58,368 nt of DNA from positions 1-58,368 of IMG/VR virus record IMGVR_UViG_3300049259_000040; one strand, 5' to 3'. Both the position numbers and the translations under genes were made by a program. The notes beneath the pieces are model-generated. The model did no database searches. It was given only the letters and a program-made list of their open reading frames with translations, and was not told where the DNA came from. This DNA comes from a virus. This document shows positions 47,070 to 54,975 of this stretch, in pieces (position 1 is the stretch's first letter; each line of letters opens with the position of its first letter).

Positions 47070-47815
47070 GGCTTCGGCTCCCAGCGCAGCAGCCACACCG
47101 CGACGATCTTCTGATCGCTATCGATGAGATCGATGTCGTCGTTTTCGAGGATGTCGATCGCCTGTGCTTCGCGCGTCTTGCGCCAGTCGGCGCCGGACGA
47201 TGTCGCGACATAGCTCTTGTCGCCCTGACGCGACTCGCGCCATTGACGCTCGCGGTCTGTAGAGGCGGCCAACTCGGCCTCCAGCTCCTTGATGCGTTGA
47301 AGCGACTCCGTGGCCTCAGCGCTGACCTCGTCGTACATCCTGGCGAGTTCTTCGAGGCGCTTCCCTTGCAACTCGATGATGTTCGCTTGGCGGGCGACCA
47401 GCGACCTCTCGGTGGCCAGTTCGGCTCTCCACTGCTCGATCGCGCGGGCCTTCTCGTCCAGCTCCGCCAGCGCCAGCTCGCGCGCTGCGTTCAGTCGTTT
47501 GCCTAATGTTCTTGTGCCCTCCAAGTCGGCACGTAGTTCGTCGCGCTCGCGCGTCAGCTCGGCGTTGTCCGCTCTGCAGGCTGACAGCGCGTCGTCGGTC
47601 TGCTGCAATGCCTGTTCTGCCACGAGCTTGCCAGCACGCGCGATGCTCACCTCGACGTGAGCCTCGTCGCGCTCGCGTTGCAGCCGCTCGATCGTGCCGT
47701 TCAGATCCGCGATGACGTTTCCCTGCAAGACGCACGTTTGCCGGTACGGGTCGTCGCTGAGCCCTGCGTGCGCTCGATTCATTGCCATCTGCCTTGCGTC
47801 GTCTTCGGTCGTCAT
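47066..47815 (-). CDS. Long coiled-coil protein
   Basis: A 249-residue protein. Residues about 35-200 are an almost uninterrupted coiled coil (IERLQRERDEAHVEVSIARA, ELTRERDELRADLEGTRTLG, LQRIKELEAELAASTDRERQ). The last 45 residues look folded (ILENDDIDLIDSDQKIVAVW). Organisation resembles the family A proteins but longer. Could be a scaffold for the accessory proteins; function unknown. Confidence 0.65.
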   Translation of the reverse strand: MTTEDDARQMAMNRAHAGLSDDPYRQTCVLQGNVIADLNGTIERLQRERDEAHVEVSIARAGKLVAEQALQQTDDALSACRADNAELTRERDELRADLEGTRTLGKRLNAARELALAELDEKARAIEQWRAELATERSLVARQANIIELQGKRLEELARMYDEVSAEATESLQRIKELEAELAASTDRERQWRESRQGDKSYVATSSGADWRKTREAQAIDILENDDIDLIDSDQKIVAVWLLRWEPKP

Positions 47816-48063
47816 GCTGCGCTCTCCTCTGCGTCTCGCTTGCCGAGCTCGCGGCTAATCTCGTCCTTCAGCTGTCGCAATTCTCGGCGCCGAATCCTGA
47901 CCGCCTCCCTGCGCTCCCTGATGCGTTGGAGCTCGTGCGCGATCTGAGTCTCCTCAAGCTTCGCGTACTGCCGCGCGCGCTCGATGGGGTCGATGATGAC
48001 GAAGTCGCGTCCGTTCGCGTCTGTGAGCACTATCTGTGCGCTCGTGATGTCTGCAAATCCCAT
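47812..48063 (-). CDS. Small coiled-coil protein with upstream element
   Basis: An 83-residue protein. Beta-rich start (ITSAQIVLTDANGRDFVIID) then a charged coiled coil (RIRERREAVRIRRRELRQLK). An exact CGAACGGGGAAAC (minus strand 48079-48067) ends three bases before the ATG. Function unknown. Confidence 0.65.
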   Translation of the reverse strand: MGFADITSAQIVLTDANGRDFVIIDPIERARQYAKLEETQIAHELQRIRERREAVRIRRRELRQLKDEISRELGKRDAEESAA

Positions 48064-48066
48064 GTT

Positions 48067-48079
48067 GTTTCCCCGTTCG
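48067..48079 (-). promoter_or_regulatory. Upstream element CGAACGGGGAAAC
   Basis: Exact copy on the minus strand, three bases before an ATG. Confidence 0.7.
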
Positions 48080-48094
48080 TCGTGAGTTGTCAGG

Positions 48095-48256
48095 TCAGAT
48101 GACCGCGCGCCGTGCTTGGCGCATCGGCTCGTCGGCGCCGATGAAGTCCATCGTCAGGTCGGCCAGCGCCATGTCGCGCTCGCGCTCTGTGATGACGCGC
48201 TCTTCGTACATCTGCTGCAGTTCCTCGCGCTTCGCTTTGTACTCTTCGTAGTCCAT
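48095..48256 (-). CDS. Very small helical protein (53 aa)
   Basis: A 53-residue charged helix (MDYEEYKAKREELQQMYEER...) with a strong AGGAGAGAGAGAC ribosome site. It precedes the coiled-coil gene at 47812. Function unknown. Confidence 0.55.
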   Translation of the reverse strand: MDYEEYKAKREELQQMYEERVITERERDMALADLTMDFIGADEPMRQARRAVI

Positions 48257-48268
48257 GTCTCTCTCTCC

Positions 48269-48640
48269 TCACTCCGCCCAGCACGCGCTGATGCGTGGCA
48301 GGCCGTTGTGCTCCAATGCCTCGTCAAACCCTTCGCGCACGAAGGGCAGGGCTCTTGCTGTCGTCTCCTCGTTGCCAGGGATGAGCCAGATGAGATCGGC
48401 GTCGGTGACCACGTCGTAGCTGTCGTCTGCGAGCTCGCACGCGGCCCTCCATTGCTCGTAGGCGCGTTCGCCTAGCTCACGGGCCTTGCGCTGTTCGGCG
48501 AGCGTTAGAGGCGGTAGGATGCGAACGTGGGAAGAATGACTATGGAGAGGACCCGATGATTCGTGCACCGGGTCCTCTCCACTTCCCCGTCCATCACCTC
48601 TCGGTGCTCCTGTCGCGATGACGGCTGCTTGCGTTGTCAT
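48269..48640 (-). CDS. Hypothetical protein
   Basis: A 123-residue protein with a low-complexity Gly/Ser/His-rich start and a helical folded C-terminal half (LAEQRKARELGERAYEQWRA ... ICH-free, ending SACWAE). ATGA overlap with the HNH gene. Function unknown. Confidence 0.5.
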   Translation of the reverse strand: MTTQAAVIATGAPRGDGRGSGEDPVHESSGPLHSHSSHVRILPPLTLAEQRKARELGERAYEQWRAACELADDSYDVVTDADLIWLIPGNEETTARALPFVREGFDEALEHNGLPRISACWAE

Positions 48641-49398
48641 CGCTGAATCTCCTGCGCCCTCGCACTCGGTCGCTTTACCTTAGCCTCAGGTTTTAGGCGG
48701 CGCTGATATTCCATCGCGCACGTTCGGCACACGCGCGAGCCGTGGCGGCTTGGCCGAAAGTAAACGTTCTCTGGCGTGTACTCATGCCCGCGAGCGCAGT
48801 GCGTCTTCTTGGGTTTAGGCCAAGCGTTCTTCCGCCGAGCCGACTCTCGGCTTTTCGTCCGTAGGCACTCAGCACATCTGCGCCTGAGCTTGCCGCGGTC
48901 AGCGCGGAAAATTAGGTTGGATCCAAAGAACGGATGACCTTTCACGCAGTGCGTCCGCAGTGCCGGTCCGCTGTTCCTCGCGTTTTGCTGATGCGTGACA
49001 GCGCGAATGCACCTGAGCGCGACACAGTTCCTATTGCGGCACTCGTGGTCGAGTTCAAGCCCGGCAGGCACGGAACCGTTGGCCAGTTCCCACGCGACGT
49101 GGTGGGCGAACCGTAGGACGTTGTGAGGCTTCCCATTCTTCGAAAAACGGACGTTGCTGTATCCGACGGTGACGACTCCGTACCCAGCTTTGTGCTTTCT
49201 CTTTGATGTCCAAAACACACAGCCGTTCGGCTGTGGTGACGAGTAGCGATCGATTACTTTTCGTAGGTCGTCGTCGGAACGAAGTCTGACGCCAGGCTGA
49301 GTTCCGAACTTCCCAGGGCCACGTAGTGAGGACCAGTGCTCGCCCGGAGCAAGCAATCTCTTCTCGCGATTGAGGACCGAAACGTCGTCGTAAGGCAT
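48637..49398 (-). CDS. HNH homing-type endonuclease with zinc fingers
   Basis: A 253-residue protein. Residues about 95-145 form an HNH domain: RFAHHVAWELANGSVPAGLE, then LDHECRNRNCVALRCIR and HQQNARN, with the DH and second H/N of the metal-binding finger. C-terminal half has two similar Cys blocks, CVKGHPFF...CAEC and CARGHEYTPENVYF...CRTC, which can be zinc-stabilised DNA-binding repeats. Start chosen at AAGGGGTCTCCGAAG-ATG, seventeen residues into the longest frame. Such free-standing HNH genes are often selfish homing elements; it may also be a restriction/packaging nuclease. Confidence 0.7.
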   Translation of the reverse strand: MPYDDVSVLNREKRLLAPGEHWSSLRGPGKFGTQPGVRLRSDDDLRKVIDRYSSPQPNGCVFWTSKRKHKAGYGVVTVGYSNVRFSKNGKPHNVLRFAHHVAWELANGSVPAGLELDHECRNRNCVALRCIRAVTHQQNARNSGPALRTHCVKGHPFFGSNLIFRADRGKLRRRCAECLRTKSRESARRKNAWPKPKKTHCARGHEYTPENVYFRPSRHGSRVCRTCAMEYQRRLKPEAKVKRPSARAQEIQR

Positions 49399-49775
49399 CT
49401 TCGGAGACCCCTTGTAGCTCGAACCCAACTGGGTTGCGACCCAATACATCTGTCACGGACGCATGGAGAGCGCAACCCATCTGTCAGGATTTATTCTGCC
49501 GAACTGGTTCGTTCGGAGCCCAGACGGGTCCTAAGGCAACAAAACCGCCACGTGTGGCTCATAGCCACTACTCTAGGCGGCACGTGTGGTTGCGTTACAC
49601 ACACGTTGCAAAAGCGTCGATCTCATACCTGTGGTCGTAAGCAAGGATGTCATCGTTTGCTCAGAGCTGAGGCAAAGAGGAGCTAATGCGTCATCTCTCC
49701 CTCAATGACGCTGAAACTCTGTGATGTGAAATCCGCTACGCCCCCGCGCGCGGTCTTCTAGTCTACGTGGCTAGG
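49399..49775. other. Intergenic region between HNH and repressor genes
   Basis: A 377-base stretch lacking a plausible gene. It contains the palindrome GTGGCT-CAT-AGCCAC (49554-49568) and two copies of CACGTGTGG (49549-49557, 49581-49589) 32 bases apart, about three helical turns. Possibly an operator cluster for the promoter of the minus-strand HNH operon. No tRNA-like fold found. Confidence 0.4.
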
Positions 49776-50216
49776 TTACCCACGATTTGCCGTGAAAGGG
49801 TGCCTCGTGAGCTCACGCACGGCTTGCGTGAGTGCGGCTACCTGACCTTTCAGTTCCTTCACTTCCTTGTCCCTCTCTTGTTCCCGGCGCTCCTTCCTCG
49901 CCGCATCCAAACTGAATACGTTGTGTATCAGGTCACCAACATCGACCGGCTCTTCGAGCTCCGAGAAGAAAAATTTCGGATCGATGTTTAAATGATCAAT
50001 CACGCCTTGAATGATCGAGTCGCCGATTCCCCGGCGTCCAGAGCTTTCGACGTTGGTCCATTTGCTGATGAAGCTCTCGTGGCACCCAATGGCGGTAGCT
50101 ATCTCGGACTGGCTCATCTTTTTCCGCCCGCGCTGCTCGTCTCCCCTTTGTAGGTAGATAAGTAGCTGGTTGAACCGGGATGCCGCCCTGGTGATTCGGG
50201 GTGGTGGAGGTGCCAT
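49776..50216 (-). CDS. CI-like repressor (HTH plus coiled coil)
   Basis: A 146-residue protein, divergent from a Cro-like gene. Helix-turn-helix around residues 30-58: KKMSQSEIATAIGCHESFIS then KWTNVESSGRRG. Then a middle region (ILN-type IDHLNIDPKFFFSELEE) and a C-terminal coiled coil (EQERDKEVKELKGQVAALTQ) for oligomerisation. It lacks a LexA/S24 self-cleavage domain, so induction would need another route (antirepressor or other). Encodes, with 50315, the lysogeny switch. Confidence 0.65.
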   Translation of the reverse strand: MAPPPPRITRAASRFNQLLIYLQRGDEQRGRKKMSQSEIATAIGCHESFISKWTNVESSGRRGIGDSIIQGVIDHLNIDPKFFFSELEEPVDVGDLIHNVFSLDAARKERREQERDKEVKELKGQVAALTQAVRELTRHPFTANRG

Positions 50217-50218
50217 AT

Positions 50219-50238
50219 GTCTCAGCTTCCCCCGAGAC
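50219..50238. promoter_or_regulatory. Operator candidate in the switch region
   Basis: GTCTC (50219-50223) and GAGAC (50234-50238) form an inverted repeat next to the repressor start. It lies between the divergent genes and could bind CI or Cro-like protein. Confidence 0.4.
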
Positions 50239-50253
50239 GACGTGCCAGTGGGC

Positions 50254-50281
50254 TTGACTTGAGGAACCCATTTGTCATGCT
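50254..50281 (+). promoter_or_regulatory. Rightward early promoter candidate
   Basis: TTGACT (50254-50259), 16-base spacer, CATGCT (50276-50281). Same -35/spacer/CAT pattern as the sites at 5238, 3963 (minus) and 7571. It would drive the Cro-like gene and replication operon. Confidence 0.5.
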
Positions 50282-50314
50282 CTCGCTGTGCAGAGCCCAA
50301 CAACAACGGACGCC

Positions 50315-50542
50315 ATGGCGGAAGACCCGCACACCAGGCTTCGCGAACTGCGGATTGCAAACTCGCTGACGCAGGAGAAGGCGGCCGAGCGATTCGGCTG
50401 TGCCGCCTCCTACATCTCTAAGATCGAGAACAGGGAGCGCGTCCCCGGTCGACGTATCGCTAAGAGAATCGAGGTCGTCACAACGAAGCTCGGCGATCCG
50501 ATTCTCGTAGGTGACTGGGACGACGAAGATTTCGAGGACTGA
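50315..50542 (+). CDS. Cro-like XRE regulator
   Basis: A 75-residue protein: RLRELRIANSLTQEKAAERF, GCAASYISKIENRERVPG is a canonical XRE helix-turn-helix covering residues 8-45; acidic tail DWDDEDFED. ATG used; a GTG 27 bases earlier would lie on the expected +1. Opposite orientation to the repressor. Probably the lytic-side regulator. Confidence 0.7.
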   Translation: MAEDPHTRLRELRIANSLTQEKAAERFGCAASYISKIENRERVPGRRIAKRIEVVTTKLGDPILVGDWDDEDFED

Positions 50543-50888
50543 CCCATGCGCGTACTGTGCATCTCGCATGGACCACTGTTGTCGCCGACGCGCATAGCCG
50601 GGGCAAGCCCACGCATAGCGCAATCGCGTTGCAATACGTTGGCTTGGTCACTCTCGTACACAGCGAGCAATACGAAGATTGCGCACGTTGGAACGGCGCC
50701 CGGTAATCCCGGCCACCGTTCGAGCAGGCGCAACAGCATGTCCCCCCGTGCTCGCGCCCGTTCGCTGAGGTCGCCGCCGCTGTCTTAGCTCGCGTTACGA
50801 CGCGCTGAGCTTGGCGTCTGTCAGCGGCGGCGCCTCGGAGTAGTGTCCGCATTTGAGCATACAACTGTAATCATTGGAGAATACGCTG
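50543..50888. other. Poorly coding interval after the Cro-like gene
   Basis: About 345 bases. A possible 80-residue frame (50546-50788, MRVLCISHGPLLSPTRIAGA) has unusual Ser/Arg-rich composition and no ribosome site, so it is not called. TTGAGC/TAATCA near 50853-50873 could be a weak promoter for the next gene. Confidence 0.35.
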
Positions 50889-51083
50889 ATGGCAAAGCCA
50901 AAAGGGAGCACGGACGCAGCGCTCGCGTACGACGCGAAGAGGCAAGCGCAGAAGCGCGCTGCGTCGCGGTCGACTCGCGGGTGGACGCAGGAGCAGGAGA
51001 CGCCTGGCGAGCACGAGCGGCGCAAGCACGCCGAGCTTGAGGCGTACGGACAGCTGAGCATCTTCAACAGGACAGAGGTGTAG
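50889..51083 (+). CDS. Small basic protein
   Basis: A 64-residue Lys/Arg/Ala-rich protein (MAKPKGSTDAALAYDAKRQA) preceded by TTGGAG. Ends with AYGQLSIFNRTEV, reminiscent of short C-terminal clamp-binding-like QL-x-x-F peptides (QLSIF), which would suit a protein in a replication operon. That motif match is an inference. Confidence 0.55.
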   Translation: MAKPKGSTDAALAYDAKRQAQKRAASRSTRGWTQEQETPGEHERRKHAELEAYGQLSIFNRTEV

Positions 51084-51085
51084 CG

Positions 51086-51202
51086 GTGGCCAAGAAACGA
51101 AAAACCCCGCCAAGGGTGAAGACCTCGGCAGGGCAAACAAACAATCGACCTATCCAAAAGCTAACACGCTCGACGCTGAGCGCAAGCGGCGAGGTTGGTT
51201 GA
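51086..51202 (+). CDS. Possible microprotein (38 aa), basic
   Basis: GTG-started frame (MAKKRKTPPRVKTSAGQTNN...) ending one base before the initiator gene ATG. GAGG lies upstream. The same bases read on the other strand form a terminator-like hairpin with a T-run, so the interval may have a second role. Confidence 0.4.
   Translation: MAKKRKTPPRVKTSAGQTNNRPIQKLTRSTLSASGEVG
51098..51133 (-). terminator. Minus-strand intrinsic-terminator-like hairpin
   Basis: On the minus strand CCCTGCC (51133-51127) can pair with GGCGGGG (51111-51105), followed by TTTTT (51104-51100). It would stop any leftward transcript coming from the replication genes towards the repressor. No gene on the minus strand needs it, so chance is possible. 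Confidence 0.35.
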
Positions 51203-52135
51203 ATGGATTTCTCGAACGAGAGCTACGTGCGTCTTTACACGCGCGACACGACTACGTGGAAGCGACTCGAGTGGGACGGTCAGAACGTGCTCATGCAGAT
51301 CCTGCGAAAGCTGGATAGGGCGGGTGTTCTCGACCTGGAAGGCATGGACCCGATAGCTGCAGTTGTCATGCACACGGGTGGCCCGACGAAGACCATCGAA
51401 GTCGCATTGGGGCGTCTCGTGTCACTCGGCGTCGTTGTCATAGATGACGACCGACTCATCTTCCCAAAGTTCATCGAAGCGCAAGAAGCGAACAAGACCG
51501 ACAAGCAACGGCAGAAGGAATGCCGCGAGCGCCGCCGTTCTCTTCGAAACCATGACGTCGACAAGCTAGAAGAGTCACAAAACGTGACTAAATGTCACGC
51601 GAGTCACGCGCTCGGTCACACGGTCACAAACGCTGTCACACGCGTCACGCCGGATGTCACTCTTAACTCTGCAGGGCAGTGCAACGCCGAGCGTGTCTCT
51701 AACACTCCGTCACAAATCGTGACTCCCCCCGAAGGGCGGGCACGATTGAAGACCCCCAGCTTTGAAAGGCCGCCAGTCGGGGAGGCGCCTCCAGACCTGC
51801 CACCTCCCGAGCCTCTCCTCGTAGCTCGCATCCGCAAGGAGTACAGCGAGCGCTACCTGCAGAAGTACGCAGCTGCTGCGCCGTCCGACAACTGGGCGGA
51901 GCGGGAGCTTGAGAAGTGGTGCAACCAGTCGTCCGGCCCTCGCGGCTGCACTCCAGCCGAACTCGTCGTCAAGCTGCTTGATGGGTTGTTCGCGACGAAG
52001 AACGCGAACGTGATTCGTCTCAAGCACAAGCTTGGATGCGTCGTGAAGAACCCGCTCGAGTTCCTCGATGGCGTCGAGCCCGACGTCAGGGTCATGCCGT
52101 ACCACCTACGCGACCTCGATGCGGGGATGCGATGA
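51203..52135 (+). CDS. Replication initiator, lambda O-like
   Basis: A 310-residue protein directly before dnaB with ATGA overlap, the order of lambda O and P. Residues 1-110 form a winged-helix-type DNA-binding domain (VRLYTRDTTTWKRLEWDGQN ... VALGRLVSLGVVVIDDDRL). Residues 122-180 are a low-complexity Thr/Val/His-rich linker whose DNA holds the GTCAC iteron array. The C-terminal part (LVARIRKEYSERYLQKYAAA, WAERELEKWCNQ, VKLLDGLF) is helical and may recruit DnaB. It would bind the iterons within its own gene. Confidence 0.7.
   Translation: MDFSNESYVRLYTRDTTTWKRLEWDGQNVLMQILRKLDRAGVLDLEGMDPIAAVVMHTGGPTKTIEVALGRLVSLGVVVIDDDRLIFPKFIEAQEANKTDKQRQKECRERRRSLRNHDVDKLEESQNVTKCHASHALGHTVTNAVTRVTPDVTLNSAGQCNAERVSNTPSQIVTPPEGRARLKTPSFERPPVGEAPPDLPPPEPLLVARIRKEYSERYLQKYAAAAPSDNWAERELEKWCNQSSGPRGCTPAELVVKLLDGLFATKNANVIRLKHKLGCVVKNPLEFLDGVEPDVRVMPYHLRDLDAGMR
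51574..51723 (+). other. Replication origin candidate: phased GTCAC iterons
   Basis: Eleven copies of GTCAC (or its complement GTGAC) in 150 bases: starts at 51574, 51584, 51594, 51603, 51615, 51623, 51635, 51644, 51656, then 51709 and 51719. The first nine are spaced 8-12 bases apart, mean 10.25, that is one helical turn, so all face the same side. They sit in the linker-encoding part of the initiator gene, as the lambda origin lies in gene O. Confidence 0.7.
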
Positions 52136-53439
52136 AGAACGCCCAACCGTTCCCGAGTAACCTCCTGCTCGAACGCAAGGTCATCGAGGGACTGGTCAAC
52201 CTCGAGGCTGACTTCGCCGAAGCGCTGGAGCTCAGCGCTGACTGCTTCTACGACCGCACGCATCAGCGTGTGTTTGAGATCTGCAAAGCGCTGCAGTCGC
52301 AGAAGCGACCTGCAGACCAAGTGCTCGTGCTCGAGCAGCTCGGCGACGACCCGGATGCACGCCCCTTCGTAGCCTCTCTCGGCTTCCCACCGAGTCAGAA
52401 CCTGGGCGCTTGGTGCGAGCAGCTGCGAGCGTTGCGAACGTTGCGCAAGACCATCGAAGCCGGATTGCGACTTGCAGCTCTCGGCTTCGAGTCCGCCGAC
52501 GACCCGAGCGCCTACCTCGACCAAGCGTCGAAGATGTTCGCCGAGGCGCTGAACACTCGGTCGTGCAACGCCCAGATTCAGCCGATGGACTCGATCATGG
52601 GCGAGGTCATGGAGGACCTGCGCTCGAAAGAGGCCAACGCGGCTACGAGGATTCTCTCCACCGGCTTCTTTCAGCTCGACCATGCACTGGGTGGTCTGGA
52701 GCCTGGAAGGGTCTACGTGGTCGCTGGGCGCACCGGGATGGGCAAGTCCGCCCTCGCCAACCAGATAGCCATGCTTGTCTCATCCATGGGACATCGTGTG
52801 CTCGCTTTCAACCTAGAGATGACGCCGAAAGAGGTTGGTCGGCGTATGGTCTCGGTCGCTGCCGGCGTCGACGGTCGCGCTCTGAAGCGAGGCAAGCTCA
52901 GCGAACTCGAAGCCAAGCGAGCCACGCGTTCTGCTGAGAAGATTGCAGGCTTTCCGCTCGAGTATCCGCGCACGACGGACATCACGATCGAGGAGTTGCG
53001 GCGCACAGCGCGCTCGCGCATGTCGGACGGTTTGCGCTTGGTCGTTGTCGACTACCTGCAGCAAGTGAAGACGGCTGAGCATCTAGAGAGCCGCGAGCAA
53101 TCGGTCGCAGCGGTCAGCCGTGGGCTCAAGCAGATGGCGCTGGAGCTGGAGATTCCGGTCATAGCCGTCGCGCAGCTGAATCGCGACTCGGAGAAGCGCG
53201 CGTCGCAGAAGCCAGGTCTTGCTGACCTGCGCGAGTCGGGAGCGATCGAGAACGATGCCGACGTCGTCTGCCTTCTCTATAGGGACGAGTATTACAACCA
53301 GCAGACGAAGGAGCCTGGAACTTGCGACGTCATCGTTGCGAAGAATCGCGACGGTGAGACTGGCGTTAGCAAGATGCTGTTTGAGAAGCAGTTCACGCGC
53401 TTCAAGGACCGAATCACCTCGGAGGCGAGCCATGGATGA
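52132..53439 (+). CDS. dnaB: Replicative DNA helicase (DnaB family)
   Basis: A 435-residue hexameric helicase. N-terminal domain (residues 1-145; NLLLERKVIEGLVNLEADFA) and RecA-like C-terminal domain. Walker A AGRTGMGKSAL (198-208), FNLEMTPKEVGRRMVS, Walker B LVVVDYLQQV (about 303-312), VAAVSRGLKQMALELEIPVI and the AQLNRDSEKR arginine-finger region with DLRESGAIENDAD. Full-length for the family. Start overlaps the initiator stop. No phage polymerase or primase gene was seen, so host Pol III and DnaG would be loaded. Confidence 0.93.
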   Translation: MKNAQPFPSNLLLERKVIEGLVNLEADFAEALELSADCFYDRTHQRVFEICKALQSQKRPADQVLVLEQLGDDPDARPFVASLGFPPSQNLGAWCEQLRALRTLRKTIEAGLRLAALGFESADDPSAYLDQASKMFAEALNTRSCNAQIQPMDSIMGEVMEDLRSKEANAATRILSTGFFQLDHALGGLEPGRVYVVAGRTGMGKSALANQIAMLVSSMGHRVLAFNLEMTPKEVGRRMVSVAAGVDGRALKRGKLSELEAKRATRSAEKIAGFPLEYPRTTDITIEELRRTARSRMSDGLRLVVVDYLQQVKTAEHLESREQSVAAVSRGLKQMALELEIPVIAVAQLNRDSEKRASQKPGLADLRESGAIENDADVVCLLYRDEYYNQQTKEPGTCDVIVAKNRDGETGVSKMLFEKQFTRFKDRITSEASHG

Positions 53440-53887
53440 CTCCGAGTTCGATGCCATCAAGTCGCGAATCGAAGCTGCGGCGCTCGTCCTTCGCAAAAGA
53501 GGCTACGGGCATTTCGATCCGGGTGAGCTCGGCTCTCCTGTAGAGCTCGCTCCGGACGTTATCGAACGCCTGGAGAATAGGCTCGACGATGACGCGCGCG
53601 GATTCTGCGAGCGCATGATCGAGCCGCTCAAGATGAAGGAGCCGCGTCTTCGGTGCGAGCAGTGCCGCGTTGCAGACCTCGGTCTGTGCGACGTGTGCAG
53701 CGCCGCCTTTCATGATGCGCGGAAAGTGCCGATCGAGACGACGCTGCCGCTCGATCAGGAGCTGCTGTCGCAGAACGCCGAGCATCAAATGCGGGTCGAG
53801 GCCAGCGTCAAATATCTGGAGATACTGCGGGAGCACCAGGCACAGGAACAGCGTGAGCTGCGAGCTGCGCTCAAGAACAGAAAGTAA
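53432..53887 (+). CDS. Hypothetical Cys-containing protein
   Basis: A 151-residue protein overlapping the dnaB stop. A C4 cluster CEQCRVADLGLCDVC (about 76-90) may bind zinc; the rest is helical (SVKYLEILREHQAQEQRELR). Likely a replication accessory protein by position, not recognised. Confidence 0.6.
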   Translation: MDDSEFDAIKSRIEAAALVLRKRGYGHFDPGELGSPVELAPDVIERLENRLDDDARGFCERMIEPLKMKEPRLRCEQCRVADLGLCDVCSAAFHDARKVPIETTLPLDQELLSQNAEHQMRVEASVKYLEILREHQAQEQRELRAALKNRK

Positions 53888-53895
53888 CGGGGAAA
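53886..53895 (+). promoter_or_regulatory. Upstream element variant AACGGGGAAA
   Basis: AACGGGGAAA ends three bases before the ATG at 53899; the leading CG is changed (GTAACGGGG). Confidence 0.5.
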
Positions 53896-53898
53896 GAC

Positions 53899-54153
53899 AT
53901 GTCAGACCAAACGACGATGATGGAGCGGCTCATTGAAGCCGCGAAGGATAGGGCAGCGGACCTCGCTGCACTGGTGCTGTTCGAACTGGTAGGGCTGAAC
54001 GACCGCGTGCTGCGCAGGTACGGTCGGCTGACGATGACGCGCATCACGCGAGAGATGCAGCGGATCTCTCAGCAGCAGCAGTCGATGGCGTATGGCTGCC
54101 AGGACCCGGACTGCCCAGAGTGCAGGCAGCAGCGCCAGCTCGAGGTGAACTGA
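53899..54153 (+). CDS. Small Cys protein
   Basis: An 84-residue protein (MSDQTTMMERLIEAAKDRAA) with helical body and CQDPDCPECRQ near the end, a possible zinc site. One-base overlap with the next gene. Function unknown. Confidence 0.6.
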   Translation: MSDQTTMMERLIEAAKDRAADLAALVLFELVGLNDRVLRRYGRLTMTRITREMQRISQQQQSMAYGCQDPDCPECRQQRQLEVN

Positions 54154-54944
54154 TGGAGCCGACGAACCGCATGTCGGCAGCAGACGCCGCCAAGTTCCGC
54201 GCAAGCGTGCAGGGCGGTCAGCCTGCTGCGAAGAAAGCCAGCAAGCGCCCGAGGCCGCGAGGTGGCCACAAGACCGAGCGACTCATCGACCCGTCGCACG
54301 AATCGCGCGAAGGCGGCACGATTCAAATCATCGAAGTGCCCTGCTATCTCGCAGGCGCGAACGAACTGATCGGCTGGTACAAGAACAACCTCGACTGGCT
54401 CGCCGACAAGACGCGTCGCGAGGCGCGCACGAAGGTCATCGAGACGCTGCACCGGTTCCTGCCCGAGTGGTGCGTCGACCTCACGGCCAGCGAGCTCGCC
54501 AGCGGCAACGCTGCCAAGCTGCGCAGCCAGGTCAACTTCATCGTCCTGTCGCGCGTCAGTCCCGACGAGCTCGACGACGACAACGCGGAGTCAGCGCTGA
54601 AGGGCGTGCGTGACACCGTGACCTCGTGGCTCAAGTTCGGCGGCTTCACGATGGACGTGAAGGTCAAAGGCAAGAGCTACAAGCGCTGGATGATCCAAAA
54701 CGCGGAGGGCAAGGTCAGCGAGTTCGCGCTCTCTGGCATCGGCCACAACGACTCGGGTGTGTTCCACGCCGAGAACAACCCGCGAGGTGATCTGCAACTC
54801 GCGTACATGCAGACCATCAGACCAGCGACCAAGTACCGCCAGCGCACGCTCACCGAAATGCGTGCGGGCGTCATCGCGCAGAAGTATCAGCCAGGTCGCT
54901 ACGGCGTGCGGATCGAGCTGCACAAGCGATTGCCCACCGAGTGA
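54153..54944 (+). CDS. Candidate RusA-like resolvase
   Basis: A 263-residue protein. The segment FIVLSRVSPDELDDDNAESA then LKGVRDTVTSWL (about 129-160) resembles the RusA-type DxDN...K...D active-site pattern, with Asp141-143, Asn144, Lys150 and Asp154; the Lys is further from the DN than in E. coli RusA. Preceding VPCYLAGANELIGWYKNNLD and a basic N-terminus (KKASKRPRPRGGHK). It fits a Holliday-junction resolvase acting on replicated or packaged DNA, but other nucleases are possible. Confidence 0.45.
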   Translation: MEPTNRMSAADAAKFRASVQGGQPAAKKASKRPRPRGGHKTERLIDPSHESREGGTIQIIEVPCYLAGANELIGWYKNNLDWLADKTRREARTKVIETLHRFLPEWCVDLTASELASGNAAKLRSQVNFIVLSRVSPDELDDDNAESALKGVRDTVTSWLKFGGFTMDVKVKGKSYKRWMIQNAEGKVSEFALSGIGHNDSGVFHAENNPRGDLQLAYMQTIRPATKYRQRTLTEMRAGVIAQKYQPGRYGVRIELHKRLPTE

Positions 54945-54975
54945 CACAATCGACCTAACACCAACCAATAGCTAT

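Noticed and set aside
50546-50788. An 80-codon frame after the Cro-like gene
   Set aside because: Starts close after the upstream stop but lacks a ribosome site and has Ser/Arg-rich unstructured composition; recorded only as part of the interval.
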